A stretch of DNA of 64,000 nucleotides. Origin: Rhodoplanes sp046000175 (lineage in GTDB: Bacteria; Pseudomonadota; Alphaproteobacteria; Rhizobiales; Xanthobacteraceae). Within the stretch, counting starts at the first letter, position 1; each line of letters opens with the position of its first letter. This document shows positions 39,888 to 50,413 of this stretch, in pieces. A program made the translations under genes and the position numbers. Location of the stretch: assembly GCF_046000175.1 (NCBI RefSeq), contig NZ_JBEOMB010000002.1:1-64000 (forward strand), in the 5' to 3' direction. The notes beneath the pieces are model-generated. The model did not search any database. It was given only the letters and a program-made list of their open reading frames with translations, and had not been told where the DNA came from.

Positions 39888-40529
39888 ATGTCCGACACTC
39901 GTCCGATTGAACAACCGATCCGGTTAACGTCCGGTGATTTCACCGAATCCGACGAGCCCTTCGTGCTGTTCGAGACCTGGTTCGAGGAGGCGCGCAAGAG
40001 CGAGCCGGCCGACCCGAACGCCATGGCGATCGCCACGGCCGACGCCGGCGGCATGCCGAACGTCCGGATGGTGCTGCTCAAGGGCTTCGACGAGCGCGGC
40101 TTCGTGTTCTACACGCACCAGACCAGCCAGAAGGGCCAGGAGATCGCCGCGAACCCGTCGGCCGCCGCGGTCTTCCACTGGAAGTCGCTGCAGCGCCAGG
40201 TGCGGCTGCGCGGCCCGGTCTCGCAGGTCCCGGACGCCGAGTCGGACGCCTATTTCGACAGCCGGCCGCGCCAGTCGAAGATCGGCGCCTGGGCCAGCAA
40301 GCAGTCGAGCCCGCTGGAGAGCCGACTGGCCTTCGAGAAATCGGTCGCCTATTACACGGCCAAGTATGCGATCGGCAGCGTGCCGCGGCCGCCGACCTGG
40401 GTCGGCTACCGGATCGCGCCGCTGTCGATCGAGTTCTGGCAGGACCGGCCGTTCCGCCTGCACGACCGCGTCGTGTTCAAGCGCGAGCGCCCGAGCGCCC
40501 CGTGGACCAAGTTCCGTCTCTACCCCTGA
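39888..40529 (+). CDS. pdxH: Pyridoxamine/pyridoxine 5'-phosphate oxidase
   Basis: FMN-dependent oxidation of PNP/PMP to pyridoxal 5'-phosphate. The 213 residues match the family: ADPNAMAIATADAGGMPNVRMVLLKGFDERGFVFYTHQTSQKGQEI, FHWKSLQRQVRLRG, FDSRPRQSKIGAWASKQS, and the end WQDRPFRLHDRVVFKRE ... FRLYP. The ATG at 39888 is preferred to the GTG at 39876, which is too close to the GAGG stretch. PLP made here serves the aminotransferase at 48811-50184 among many others. Confidence 0.95.
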   Translation: MSDTRPIEQPIRLTSGDFTESDEPFVLFETWFEEARKSEPADPNAMAIATADAGGMPNVRMVLLKGFDERGFVFYTHQTSQKGQEIAANPSAAAVFHWKSLQRQVRLRGPVSQVPDAESDAYFDSRPRQSKIGAWASKQSSPLESRLAFEKSVAYYTAKYAIGSVPRPPTWVGYRIAPLSIEFWQDRPFRLHDRVVFKRERPSAPWTKFRLYP

Positions 40530-40614
40530 CCCGACCCTGCTCCCGATCTTGTCCTGATCTTTTCACCACCTTGCCATTGACCCGACGCTTCGACCCGTCG
40601 ACCGGAGGCCGCTC

Positions 40615-41364
40615 ATGACCACGCCGATCAGCAACCAGCCGCGCCGCACACTTCTGCTCACCGGTGCGAGCCGCGGCATCGGGCACGCCACCGTGAAGCG
40701 CTTCTCGGCCGCCGGCTGGCGGGTCATCACCTGCTCGCGCCACGCCTTCCCGGAGAACTGCCCGTGGGCGAGCGGCCCGGAGGACCACATCCAGGTCGAC
40801 CTCGCCGATCCGGCCTCCACCCGCGAGGCGATCGCCGAGGTGAAAGAGCGGCTCGACGGCGAGCTGCATGCGCTGGTCAACAACGCCGGCATCTCGCCCA
40901 AGGACGAGGAGGGCGGCCGGCTGAGCACCATCAACACGACGCTCGACACCTGGCAGTCGGTGTTCCAGGTGAACTTCTTCGCGCCCGTGATGCTGGCGCG
41001 CGGCCTGATCGACGAGCTGAAGGCGGCCAAGGGCTCGGTCGTCAACGTCACCTCGATCGCCGGCTCGCGCGTGCATCCGTTCGCCGGCTCCGCCTACTCG
41101 ACCTCGAAGGCGGCACTCGCCGCGCTGACCCGCGAGATGGCGTCGGACTTCGGCCGGGTCGGCATCCGGGTCAACGCCATCGCGCCGGGCGAGATCGACA
41201 CGGCGATCCTGTCCCCCGGCACCGACAAGATCGTGGCGCAAATCCCGATGCAGCGGCTCGGCACCACCGACGAGGTGGCCAAGATCATCTACGTCTTGTG
41301 CACCGAGACCTCGTCCTACGTGAACGGCGCCGAGATCCACATCAACGGCGGCCAGCACGTGTAG
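40615..41364 (+). CDS. SDR-family oxidoreductase, FabG-like
   Basis: A 249-residue NAD(P)-dependent dehydrogenase. It has TGASRGIG at 17-24, VNNAG near 88, catalytic Ser in VTSIAGS near 142, YSTSKAALAAL near 161, and the proline-rich VNAIAPGEIDTAI. The end SSYVNGAEIHINGGQHV is typical of complete FabG-like SDRs. GGAGG precedes the ATG at good distance. It lies 85 bp after pdxH and is probably monocistronic. Substrate unknown. Confidence 0.92.
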   Translation: MTTPISNQPRRTLLLTGASRGIGHATVKRFSAAGWRVITCSRHAFPENCPWASGPEDHIQVDLADPASTREAIAEVKERLDGELHALVNNAGISPKDEEGGRLSTINTTLDTWQSVFQVNFFAPVMLARGLIDELKAAKGSVVNVTSIAGSRVHPFAGSAYSTSKAALAALTREMASDFGRVGIRVNAIAPGEIDTAILSPGTDKIVAQIPMQRLGTTDEVAKIIYVLCTETSSYVNGAEIHINGGQHV

Positions 41365-41373
41365 CCTCTCCCG

Positions 41374-41415
41374 TCATGGTGAGGAGCGCTCCGAAGGAGC
41401 GCGTCTCGAACCATG
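41374..41415. repeat. Interspersed palindromic repeat, family D
   Basis: TCATGGTGAGGAGCGCTCC, a GAAGGA turn and GCGCGTCTCGAACCATG form one long hairpin right after the SDR stop. Confidence 0.85.
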
Positions 41416-41429
41416 CGGCCACCGGCCGA

Positions 41430-41600
41430 GGCCTCGTGTGCCGGGCGCGGCGCGACGCGCCGCGAACCGGGATCCAGGGGCGCCACGTGAGGCGGTCGCC
41501 GAGCGGCTTTTCGTGGTCCCGTCGTGCGGCCCCTGGGCCCCGGCTCTGCGGCGCGTCAGACCTGCGGCCTGACGCGCCTTGTCCGGGGCACGAGGCCTCG
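41430..41600. repeat. Interspersed palindromic repeat, family C
   Basis: GCCTCGTGTGCCGGGCGCGG ... GAACCGGGATCCAGGGG opens it; GGCCCCGGCTCTGCGGCG and TGTCCGGGGCACGAGGC close it. It fills most of the 301-bp gap before mmsA, with a family D element on its left. Confidence 0.85.
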
Positions 41601-41665
41601 CACCGGGCTCCTCTGGACGAGGGCGGAACAGAGTCGACTCGCCGAGCCGCTCCGTCGCGTCGTCC

Positions 41666-43165
<1,500 letters not shown>

Positions 43166-43230
43166 CGGAGGTCTCTCGAAGAACGGGCAGCGAGTCTGCA
43201 GCGAGTTTCGGTGGCGCTGAATCGGCAGCG

Positions 43231-43313
43231 TCCGCTCGTCCCCGCGAAGGCGGGGACCCAAGGGCGTCACGACGTGCAGCTCAGGAGTCCCGCTTGCGCG
43301 GAACCGAGCGGAA
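43231..43313. repeat. Interspersed palindromic repeat, family B
   Basis: CGCTCGTCCCCGCGAAGGCG then GGGGACCCAAGGGCG, and at the right AGTCCCGCTTGCGCGGAACC with GAGCGG. It lies in the 621-bp gene-free gap 43166-43786. Confidence 0.75.
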
Positions 43314-43431
43314 GGTGGGTCGACTTCAGTGGCTCCACTCTAGCCCGAGCCCCGCGCAGGGTGAAAGGCCCGGCGAGCGACCAATCGGGCCATTGGTGCG
43401 GAAGGCACGGCGGCGCGGCGCACCTCCGTCC

Positions 43432-43708
43432 CCCGTCGTTCCGGGGCGCTGCGAAGCAGCCAGCCCGGAACCCATATCTTCGATCTGTCGAGAGCCGCCA
43501 ACGCCGAGACTCATACCAAAGGCTCGGACGATCGACTCTCCCCGTCACCTGAAGTGCCCGGCGAAGCCGGGCCTCGAAGGGCGACGGCCCGGACCGCATC
43601 CTTCGAGGCTCGCTGCGCGAGCACCTCAGGATGACGGGTCGAGGTTCGCGGCCGCCGGTGTCGTGGATCCCGGGCCCGCGGACCCTCGGGTCCGCGCCCC
43701 GGGATGAC
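43432..43708. repeat. Compound palindromic repeat: divergent family A halves around a family D-like element
   Basis: Left half CGTCGTTCCGGGGCGC with GCGAAGCAGC and CCGGAACCC (43432-43475). Centre CACCTGAAGTGCCCGGCG ... CATCCTTCGAGGCTCGCTGC and CACCTCAGGATGACGG (43547-43638). Right half GTGGATCCCGGGCCCGCGG ... CCGCGCCCCGGGATGAC (43662-43708). One repeat appears inserted in another. Confidence 0.7.
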
Positions 43709-43733
43709 TTCTCATGCAAAGCCGTCTCACAAC

Positions 43734-43760
43734 AAAACGGCCGGGCTTTCGCCCGGCCGT
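43734..43760 (-). terminator. Rho-independent terminator of pckG
   Basis: A 10-bp perfect stem ACGGCCGGGC/GCCCGGCCGT with a 4-nt loop. On the minus strand it is followed by UUUUGUUG. It lies 27 bp beyond the pckG stop. Confidence 0.88.
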
Positions 43761-43786
43761 CGCGTCTCGCGTGATCGCGATAAAGA

Positions 43787-45646
43787 TCAGCTGTTGATCG
43801 TGCCGTAGTCCGGCGGCAGCCAGCGGTTCGGCGAGCGGTAGAGGCCGGAGAGGATCAGGTCGCGCACGGCGAGCAGCTCCTTCGGCAGGCGGTCGAACAG
43901 CTTGATGAACAGCTCCTCGTGGCTGAGGATCTCCTTCATCCACTCGGCCCGGTCGACCGACATCACCTCCTCGAACTGCTCGTGGGTGAAGTCGCTGCCG
44001 CGCCAGTCGATGTCGTCGTAGGTCGGGGTGTAGCCGAGCGGGCTCTCGACGGCCCGCGCGTTGCCGTTCGCGCGCTCGACGATCCACTTCAGGACGCGCA
44101 TGTTCTCGCCGTAGCCCGGCCACAGGAACTTGCCGTCCTTGTCCTTGCGGAACCAGTTGACGTTGAAGATGCGCGGCGGGATCGGGAACTTGCGGCCCAT
44201 GTCGAGCCAGTGGTTGAAGTAGCTCCCCATGTGGTAGCCGCAGAACGGGATCATCGCCATCGGGTCGCGGCGCACCTCGCCGATATTGCCGAAGGCGGCG
44301 GCCGTCATCTCCGAGCCCATGGTGGCGGCGGCGTAGACGCCGAACGCCCACGACAGCGACTGGTAGACGAGCGGCGTCACGGTCGAGCGGCGACCGCCGA
44401 AGATCAGCGCCGAGATCGGCACGCCCTTCGGGTTCTCGTACTCGGGATCGATCGCCGGGTTCTGCGAGGCGTGCACGGTGAAGCGGCTGTTCGGATGCGC
44501 CGCCTTGCGGCCGCAGTCCGGAGTCCAGTCCTTGCCCTGCCAGTCGATCGCGTGCGCGGGCGGCTCGCCGTCCATGCCCTCCCACCACACGTCACCGTCG
44601 TCGGTCAGCGCGACGTTGGTGAAGATGGTGTTCTTCTCGATGGTCCGCATCGCGTTGGGGTTGGTCTTGTAGTTCGTCCCCGGCGCGACGCCGAAATAGC
44701 CGGCCTCCGGATTGATGGCGTAGAGCTTGCCGTCGGCGCCGGGCTTCAGCCAGGCGATGTCGTCGCCGATGGTCGAGACCGTCCAGCCCTCGATCTCCTT
44801 GGGCGGGATCAGCATCGCGAAGTTGGTCTTGCCGCAGGCGCTCGGGAACGCCGCCGCCACGTAGGTCTTGCGGCCCTTCGGGTCGGTGACGCCGAGGATG
44901 AGCATGTGCTCGGCCATCCAGCCCTCGTCGCGACCGAGCACCGAGGCGATGCGCAGCGCGAGGCACTTCTTGCCGAGGAGCGCGTTGCCGCCGTAGCCCG
45001 AGCCGTAGGACCAGATCAGCCGCTCCTCCGGGAAGTGCACGATGTACTTCACGGTCGGATTGCACGGCCAGGAGACGTCCTTCTCGCCGGGCGCGAGCGG
45101 CGCGCCGACCGAGTGCAGGCACGGCACGAAGACGTCCGAGTCGCCGAGCGCCTCGTCGACGGCGCGCCCCATGCGCGTCATCAGCTTCATGTTGGTGACG
45201 ACGTAGGCCGAGTCGGTGATCTCGTAGCCGATGTAGGAGATGTTCGAGCCGATCGGCCCCATCGAGAACGGAATGACGTAGAGCGTGCGACCGGCCATGC
45301 AGCCGTCGTACAGCTTCGTCATCGTCGCCTTCATCTCCTTGGGGTCGACCCAGTTGTTGGTCGGCCCGGCATCCTCCTTCTTGAGGCTGCAGATGTAGGT
45401 GCGGTCCTCGACGCGGGCGACGTCGCTCGGGTCGGAGAAGGCGAGGTACGACCCCGGCCGCTTGGCCGGGTTGAGGCGCTTGAAGGTGCCGGCCTGGACG
45501 AGCTGCTCGCAGAGATCGTCATACTCTTCCTGAGACCCGTCGCACCAGTGCACGTCCGCCGGCTTGCACAGGGCGATCATCTCGGTCACCCAGGCCTTCA
45601 GGCGCTCGCTTTTCACATGGGGGGGAATCTTCGTCGTCGCCAACAT
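43787..45646 (-). CDS. pckG: Phosphoenolpyruvate carboxykinase, GTP-type
   Basis: Gluconeogenic decarboxylation of oxaloacetate to PEP using GTP. The 619 residues follow the GTP-dependent family, not the ATP-dependent PckA: MGPIGSNISYIGYEITDSAYVV, WSYGSGYGGNALLGKKCLALRIAS, the nucleotide P-loop in AAFPSACGKTNFAML near 285, EAGYFGVAPGTN, and FGGRRSTVTPLVYQS. The ATG at 45646 is the first in frame. It is one cistron with a promoter region of 165 bp shared with no divergent gene, and ends in a clear hairpin terminator. Confidence 0.95.
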   Translation of the reverse strand: MLATTKIPPHVKSERLKAWVTEMIALCKPADVHWCDGSQEEYDDLCEQLVQAGTFKRLNPAKRPGSYLAFSDPSDVARVEDRTYICSLKKEDAGPTNNWVDPKEMKATMTKLYDGCMAGRTLYVIPFSMGPIGSNISYIGYEITDSAYVVTNMKLMTRMGRAVDEALGDSDVFVPCLHSVGAPLAPGEKDVSWPCNPTVKYIVHFPEERLIWSYGSGYGGNALLGKKCLALRIASVLGRDEGWMAEHMLILGVTDPKGRKTYVAAAFPSACGKTNFAMLIPPKEIEGWTVSTIGDDIAWLKPGADGKLYAINPEAGYFGVAPGTNYKTNPNAMRTIEKNTIFTNVALTDDGDVWWEGMDGEPPAHAIDWQGKDWTPDCGRKAAHPNSRFTVHASQNPAIDPEYENPKGVPISALIFGGRRSTVTPLVYQSLSWAFGVYAAATMGSEMTAAAFGNIGEVRRDPMAMIPFCGYHMGSYFNHWLDMGRKFPIPPRIFNVNWFRKDKDGKFLWPGYGENMRVLKWIVERANGNARAVESPLGYTPTYDDIDWRGSDFTHEQFEEVMSVDRAEWMKEILSHEELFIKLFDRLPKELLAVRDLILSGLYRSPNRWLPPDYGTINS

Positions 45647-45811
45647 GTCCCTCGGTCCGCTCCAGTGTCGATCTGTCGGGCTATAGCAGCTTCATGGAAC
45701 ACTCGCCATGCGGGCGAGCGCGCATCGCATAGGTAAATTCCCGCAATTGCATCGCTGACGGGACCGCGCCGCGGCCCTGGAGGGCGTCGCCCGGCGGCCG
45801 GCCGGCGCGCG

Positions 45812-46783
45812 TCACAGCCATTTCTTCAGCTTGAAAAACACGTAGGGCACGACCGCCGCGACCACCATCAGGACCAGCGCCATCGGGTAGCCATAAGGGA
45901 AGTCGAGTTCCGGCATATGCTTGAAGTTCATGCCGTAGATCGACGCGACGAGCGTGGGCGGCATCAGCACCACGGCGGCGACCGAGAAGATCTTGATGAT
46001 GTTGTTCTGCTCGATGGTGACGACACCCACCATGGCGTCGAGCAGGAACGTGATCTTGTTGGCGAGATACGTGGCGTGATCGGACAAGGACTGGACGTCA
46101 CGCTGCATGCCCTTGAGGGTCGCGCGCTGATCCTTGGCCCAGCGCAGCCCGTCCGCCTCGTTGGCGAGGTAGAGCACCAGCCGGCCGATCGAGACCAGGC
46201 ACTCGCGCGCCTTGGAGGTGAGGTCGCCGGTGCGGCCGATCTCGCGCAGGATGTCCTGGCTGCGGATGCGCCCGCCCGGCCGCTCCGGCAGGAAGATGGT
46301 GCGCGACACCGCGTCCACCTCGGTGCCGATCCGCTCGAGAATGTCGGCGGAGCGGTCGATGATGGCGTCGAGGAGCTCCATCAACACGATCTCGCCCGAG
46401 ATCGTGGCCGAGCACTGGCGGGCGAGCTTGTTGGCGACCAGGCTGAACGGCTTCGGCTCGTCGTAGCGCACCGTGATGAGCCGGTGGCCGGCCAGGATGA
46501 AGGTGACGGCCGTGGTGGTCGGGCTGTCGGAGTCCGAGCGGCACATCAGCGTCGCCGTCATGTAGCGGGCGCCGTTCTCGACATAGAGCCGGCTGGTCGG
46601 CTCGATCTCCTGCATCTCCTCGCGGGTCGGGACATAGACCCCGACGGCCCGCTCCACCATCTTGTCCTCGGGCGGCACCGGCGAGACGAGGTCGATCCAC
46701 ACGGCCGAGTCGGGAATCTCCTCGTCGGGCGCGATGACGCGCCCCTCGAGCGTCGTGCCGGTGGGAAGCTTGACGACGAGCAT
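45812..46783 (-). CDS. corA: CorA-family magnesium/cobalt transporter
   Basis: Inner-membrane pentameric Mg2+ channel. The 323 residues comprise a large N-terminal cytoplasmic funnel domain with long helices (about 130-260) and two C-terminal membrane segments. The selectivity motif YGMNF is near 286, between them. The end KLKKWL is basic, as usual. No other transporter is linked. The gap upstream (46784-47135) is probably its promoter region. Confidence 0.93.
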   Translation of the reverse strand: MLVVKLPTGTTLEGRVIAPDEEIPDSAVWIDLVSPVPPEDKMVERAVGVYVPTREEMQEIEPTSRLYVENGARYMTATLMCRSDSDSPTTTAVTFILAGHRLITVRYDEPKPFSLVANKLARQCSATISGEIVLMELLDAIIDRSADILERIGTEVDAVSRTIFLPERPGGRIRSQDILREIGRTGDLTSKARECLVSIGRLVLYLANEADGLRWAKDQRATLKGMQRDVQSLSDHATYLANKITFLLDAMVGVVTIEQNNIIKIFSVAAVVLMPPTLVASIYGMNFKHMPELDFPYGYPMALVLMVVAAVVPYVFFKLKKWL

Positions 46784-47135
46784 CGGGCCTCGGCGGTGAC
46801 AAGGAACTCCGCCGAAGCGGCTGAGCGTAATCGAGACCTATTCGGCGATTTTCGCAAGTCCCTTGCGGGCGATGCCGCGGTCCGGCCGCATCGCCGACGG
46901 GAGCGGCGACGCGCGCGTCGGCGATGCGAGCGCGGGCGGGGGCGAGAGGCGGGTGGAGAGCCAAAGACCGGAGACGCAGGAGGCCGCCGACGCCGGCGCG
47001 GCACCGCCCCGGCCCGAGCGCGCGGAGACGACGCCGGAGATGGGCCGCGCCAGGGCGGCGCGGCGGCGGCTTGCCGGCCCGGGCACGCGGCCCGGCGCCG
47101 GATCGTCGCGGTCTGGGTCGGATGGCTTCGGGCCG
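46784..47135. other. Gene-free stretch upstream of corA
   Basis: 352 bp with very high GC and Arg/Gly-rich frames on both strands but no ribosome-binding site or family match. It should hold the corA promoter; nothing else is evident. Confidence 0.5.
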
Positions 47136-47357
47136 TCAGGCCGCGAAGTCGTGGTGGCCGCCCCAGCACTCGTCGTCCTCGGCGGTGTGGACGAGCTTGG
47201 CCGGCTCCGGGAGATGCTGGCAGTTCACCGCCGCCGCGACGGCGCCGATGCCGATGCGGGCGAAATGCTGGTCGTGGGTGGCGTCGGCGATGGCGCCGGC
47301 AGCCTGGGCCGACACAGCCTGGGCTGACACAGCCTTATCTTGGGCAGTCTTCGTCAT
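47136..47357 (-). CDS. Small hypothetical protein with VSAQA repeats (73 aa)
   Basis: AGGAG lies seven bases before the ATG at 47357, so translation is likely. The product starts MTKTAQDKA, has two tandem VSAQA units (an imperfect 15-bp repeat near 47300-47330), then a middle GAIADATHDQHFARIGIGAVAAAVN and a Cys/His-rich acidic end (NCQHLPEP ... DDECWGGHHDF). The two Cys and several His could bind a metal. No family is recognised. Confidence 0.65.
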   Translation of the reverse strand: MTKTAQDKAVSAQAVSAQAAGAIADATHDQHFARIGIGAVAAAVNCQHLPEPAKLVHTAEDDECWGGHHDFAA

Positions 47358-47787
47358 GTCGAACTCCTCGAGGGGCTTCACCCGGCGGCCTCGGCCGGGG
47401 CGCCCCGGAAATGGCGACCGACCTCGGCGGATTTGGGTGGAAAACCGTCCGAGAGCGCGGCCATTCGGTGCCGATCGACGGGCCGGATGCCCGTCCTGCA
47501 ACGGGTCGGATGCCCGCTGTGCGACGAGCCGTCGGCCCGAGTTGAGCGCTCATATGTTAAAGGAGCCGCGAAAGGCTCGGCATGTTAATCGCGGAATGCT
47601 GGCAGCATCCGAAATCATGCCAAGCGTCCGGCAAAGTCCCGAGAACTCGCCGTATTTTCGCCAAGTTCCGGGAATGTGCGGCAAAACCGCAACAGCCACG
47701 GGCGTTCTTGCCACGCCGGCGCGCCGCAGCCTGGAACGGCCGGGCGGATTTCGTTACACCATGAGTCGACCGAAATACAGGAACGGG
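47358..47787. other. Gene-free stretch between the small gene and the L,D-transpeptidase
   Basis: 430 bp of divergent promoter region. It contains an odd 13-bp dyad ATGCTG-G-CAGCAT at 47596-47608 and a locally lower-GC stretch (47545-47700). No coding frame with a credible start was found. Confidence 0.5.
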
Positions 47788-48468
47788 ATGGGGCCGGTGA
47801 TGATTCCGAAGGCGATCGTGGTTGTCCTTGCGGGGCTGTCTCTCGGCGCGTGCGTGACGGCAGCGACGCCGGAGCCGGCGCCGGAAGCGACCCTGAAGCC
47901 GCGCGACCGCGAGCTTCTCGCACGGGCGCCGTATCAGAAGGCGTCGATCCCGGCGCCCTATCAGCGGCACATCGTCGACTATCACCGCAACGAGACGCCC
48001 GGCACCATCGTGGTCGATTCGGATGCCCGGTTCCTTTATTTCGTTTTGCCGAACAAGAAGGCGATCCGCTACGGCGTGACGGTCGGCGAGGAGGCGCTCG
48101 CCTTCTCCGGCATCGCCAAGGTCGGCAACATGGCCGAGTGGCCCGGCTGGACGCCGACCCCGGACATCCACAAGCGCATCGAGGGCCTGCCGGCGCATGT
48201 GGCGGGCGGTCCCGAGAACCCGCTCGGCGCGCGCGCGCTCTATCTCTATGCGAACGGCAAGGACACGCTGTACCGCATCCACGGCACCAACCAGCCGGAG
48301 TACATCGGCACGGCGATCTCGTCGGGCTGCATCCGGCTGACCAACGAGGACGTCATCGACCTCTACAGCCGGGTGAAGACGGGCACGACGGTCGTCGTGC
48401 TGGCGCCCGGCACCGGCCAGCCCTCGCCGATGAGCGGGGCGAAGGTCGCCGGCCTCGGCAACAACTGA
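47788..48468 (+). CDS. L,D-transpeptidase lipoprotein (YkuD domain)
   Basis: A second peptidoglycan L,D-transpeptidase. The N-terminus MGPVMIPKAIVVVLAGLSLGACVTA is a lipoprotein signal with lipobox SLGAC, so the enzyme should be membrane-anchored in the periplasm. The 226 residues include a proline-rich spacer, then the YkuD domain with HIVDYHRNETPGTIVVDS, RIHGTNQPEYIG and the catalytic ISSGCIRLTNEDVIDLY near 185. Starts at 47761, 47788 and 47800 are possible; 47788 has AGGA five bases before it. It differs from the enzyme at 459-1091, which is not a lipoprotein. A strong terminator follows. Confidence 0.9.
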   Translation: MGPVMIPKAIVVVLAGLSLGACVTAATPEPAPEATLKPRDRELLARAPYQKASIPAPYQRHIVDYHRNETPGTIVVDSDARFLYFVLPNKKAIRYGVTVGEEALAFSGIAKVGNMAEWPGWTPTPDIHKRIEGLPAHVAGGPENPLGARALYLYANGKDTLYRIHGTNQPEYIGTAISSGCIRLTNEDVIDLYSRVKTGTTVVVLAPGTGQPSPMSGAKVAGLGNN

Positions 48469-48514
48469 TCGACTGATCACTGCGCGCCGGGCTGGGGGGC
48501 TCACGGCGCCATCC

Positions 48515-48551
48515 AAAGTCCCGCGTCTTTCGAAGGCGCGGGACTTTTTTT
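48515..48551 (+). terminator. Rho-independent terminator of the L,D-transpeptidase gene
   Basis: An 11-bp stem AAAGTCCCGCG/CGCGGGACTTT with an 11-nt loop, followed by a run of seven T (48545-48551). It lies 47 bp after the stop codon. Confidence 0.93.
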
Positions 48552-48609
48552 ATGCGCTCCGGCCCGGCTCGCTTGGTCGGCCGTCATTTCGGGGCGCCGC
48601 CTGGATTGT

Positions 48610-48755
48610 GGCCTCGTGTCCCGGGCGCGGCGCGACGCGCCGTGAACCGGGACCCAAGAGCGATCGGACGAGGCAGCCCGTCGGGCGGCTTCTGGGCCCC
48701 GGCTCTGCGGCGCATCAGGTCTGCGGCCTGCCGCGCCTTGTCCGGGGCACGCGGC
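48610..48755. repeat. Interspersed palindromic repeat, family C
   Basis: GGCCTCGTGTCCCGGGCGCG ... GTGAACCGGGACCC opens it; GGGCCCCGGCTCTGCGGCGC and CCTTGTCCGGGGCACGCG close it. It is closely similar to 41430-41600 and 60595-60735. With the terminator before it, it fills the 342-bp gap 48469-48810. Confidence 0.88.
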
Positions 48756-48810
48756 AGCCCTTCGGGGCAACGGCATCGCCTATCGCGACGCGCCAGGGAC
48801 GAACAGCAAT

Positions 48811-50184
48811 TCACCCCTTCCGTAGCCATTCCTGGGTGCGGGCGAGTGCCCGGTCGAGGCGGCGGAACAGCTCGTCGATCTCCTCGGCCGTGATGATCAT
48901 GGGCGGGCAGACCGAGATCGTGTCGTTGGCGAGCGCCCGGACGATCAGGCCCTCCTCCTCGGCGAAGCGCACGCAGGCCGCGGCGACGCCCTGCTTCGGC
49001 TCGAAGCCCTGCTTTGTCGCCTTGTCGGCGACCAGCTCGATGCCGCCGACGAGCCCGACGCCGCGGGCGTTGCCGACCAGCGGGTGATCGGCGAGCCGCG
49101 CCAGATGGCCGAGGAACTGCGGCGCCCTGGCCGCGACCTTGTCGACGATCTTCTCCCGCGCATAGATCTCGAGGGTCTTCAGCGCGACCGCGGCCGCGAC
49201 CGGATGACCAGAATAGGTGAAGCCGTGACCGAAGGTGCCGATCTTGCGGCTCTCGATCAGCATCGCCTCGTACATGACGTCCGGGATCGTCACGGCGGCG
49301 ATCGGCACATAGGCGGAGGACAGCGCCTTGGCGACCGAGATCGAATCGGGCCGGAAGCCGAGCGTCTCGCAGCCGAACATCTTGCCGGTTCGCCCGAAGC
49401 CGCAGATCACCTCGTCGGAGATGACGTACAGCTCGTACTTGTCGCAGACCGCCTGGATCTTCGGAAAGTAGCTCGCCGGCGGCACCACGACGCCGCCCGC
49501 CCCCATCACCGGCTCGGCGATGAAGGCGGCGACCGTCTCGGGCCCCTCGGCCTCGATCAGCGCCTCAAGCTCGGCCGCGAGGCGGGTCGCGAAGTCGTCC
49601 TCGCTCTCGCCCGGCTGCGCGCCCCGGTAGTAGTGCGGGCAGGCGGTGCGCAGGATGCCGGGAATCGGCAGGTCGAAGTCGGCATGATTCGCGGCCAGGC
49701 CGGTGAGCGAGGCCGACGCCACCGTGACGCCGTGATACGCCTTGTCGCGGGCGATGATCTTCTTCCTCTCCGGCCGGCCGAGCGCGTTGTTCATGTAGCG
49801 CACCAGCTTGACCTGGGTGTCGTTCGCCTCGGAGCCCGAGTTGCAGAAGAACACCTTTGAGGTCGGCACCGGCATCAGGGCCTTGAGGGTCTCGGCGAGC
49901 TCGATCGCCGGATCGTGGCTCTTGCCGTTGAACAGATGCGCGAAGGAGAGCTTGCGCATCTGCGCGGAGGCGGCCTCGATCAGCTCCTCGTTGCCGTGGC
50001 CGAGCGACAGGCACCACAAGCCCGCCATGCCCTCGATGTAGTCCTTGCCGCTCGTGTCGTAGACGAACACGCCCTGCCCGCGCTCCAGCATCAACGGGCC
50101 GGTGTCGCGGTGGGCGGCGAGGTTCGTGTAGGGATGCAGAACGGTCTCGATGTCGCGGACGGCTTGGTTTCCGAATACGGTCAT
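48811..50184 (-). CDS. Class III PLP-dependent aminotransferase (omega-amino acid or polyamine type)
   Basis: Transfers an amino group from an omega-amino acid or diamine to pyruvate or another keto acid. The 457 residues show the fold-type I layout: DYIEGMAGLWCLSLGHGNEEL, FCNSGSEANDTQVKL, KAYHGVTVASASLTG, FIAEPVMGAGGVVVPP, VISDEVICGFGRTGKMFG and the PLP Lys in SVAKALSSAYVPIAA near 288. It is close in pattern to putrescine- or beta-alanine:pyruvate transaminases, which cannot be separated by eye. The ATG at 50184 is preferred over a GTG at 50199. A beta-alanine role would supply malonate semialdehyde to mmsA, but the genes are not adjacent. Confidence 0.9.
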   Translation of the reverse strand: MTVFGNQAVRDIETVLHPYTNLAAHRDTGPLMLERGQGVFVYDTSGKDYIEGMAGLWCLSLGHGNEELIEAASAQMRKLSFAHLFNGKSHDPAIELAETLKALMPVPTSKVFFCNSGSEANDTQVKLVRYMNNALGRPERKKIIARDKAYHGVTVASASLTGLAANHADFDLPIPGILRTACPHYYRGAQPGESEDDFATRLAAELEALIEAEGPETVAAFIAEPVMGAGGVVVPPASYFPKIQAVCDKYELYVISDEVICGFGRTGKMFGCETLGFRPDSISVAKALSSAYVPIAAVTIPDVMYEAMLIESRKIGTFGHGFTYSGHPVAAAVALKTLEIYAREKIVDKVAARAPQFLGHLARLADHPLVGNARGVGLVGGIELVADKATKQGFEPKQGVAAACVRFAEEEGLIVRALANDTISVCPPMIITAEEIDELFRRLDRALARTQEWLRKG

Positions 50185-50413
50185 GGCTGAAACTTTCACG
50201 AGGCAGGCAAAACGGGGGGCGGTGCGGCACCATAGCAGGACCGGCGCCGGCGCGCGCGGGTGCCCGTGCCGCCGAGGCCCGCGGCACGGCTCGCCGAATC
50301 ACGCGGCCGGGCACGGCCCGGCGCAAGGCCCGACCGGACGTTGCCAGCCGCACCGCTTCGCTCTATCGATGCGGCCGGCGGGCCGACGCATGCGCGCCCG
50401 GAAAGGCTGAACG

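Noticed and set aside
46784..47135. Possible gene upstream of corA on either strand
   Set aside because: Arg/Gly/Ala-rich frames with no ribosome-binding site and no recognisable pattern; compositional artefact.
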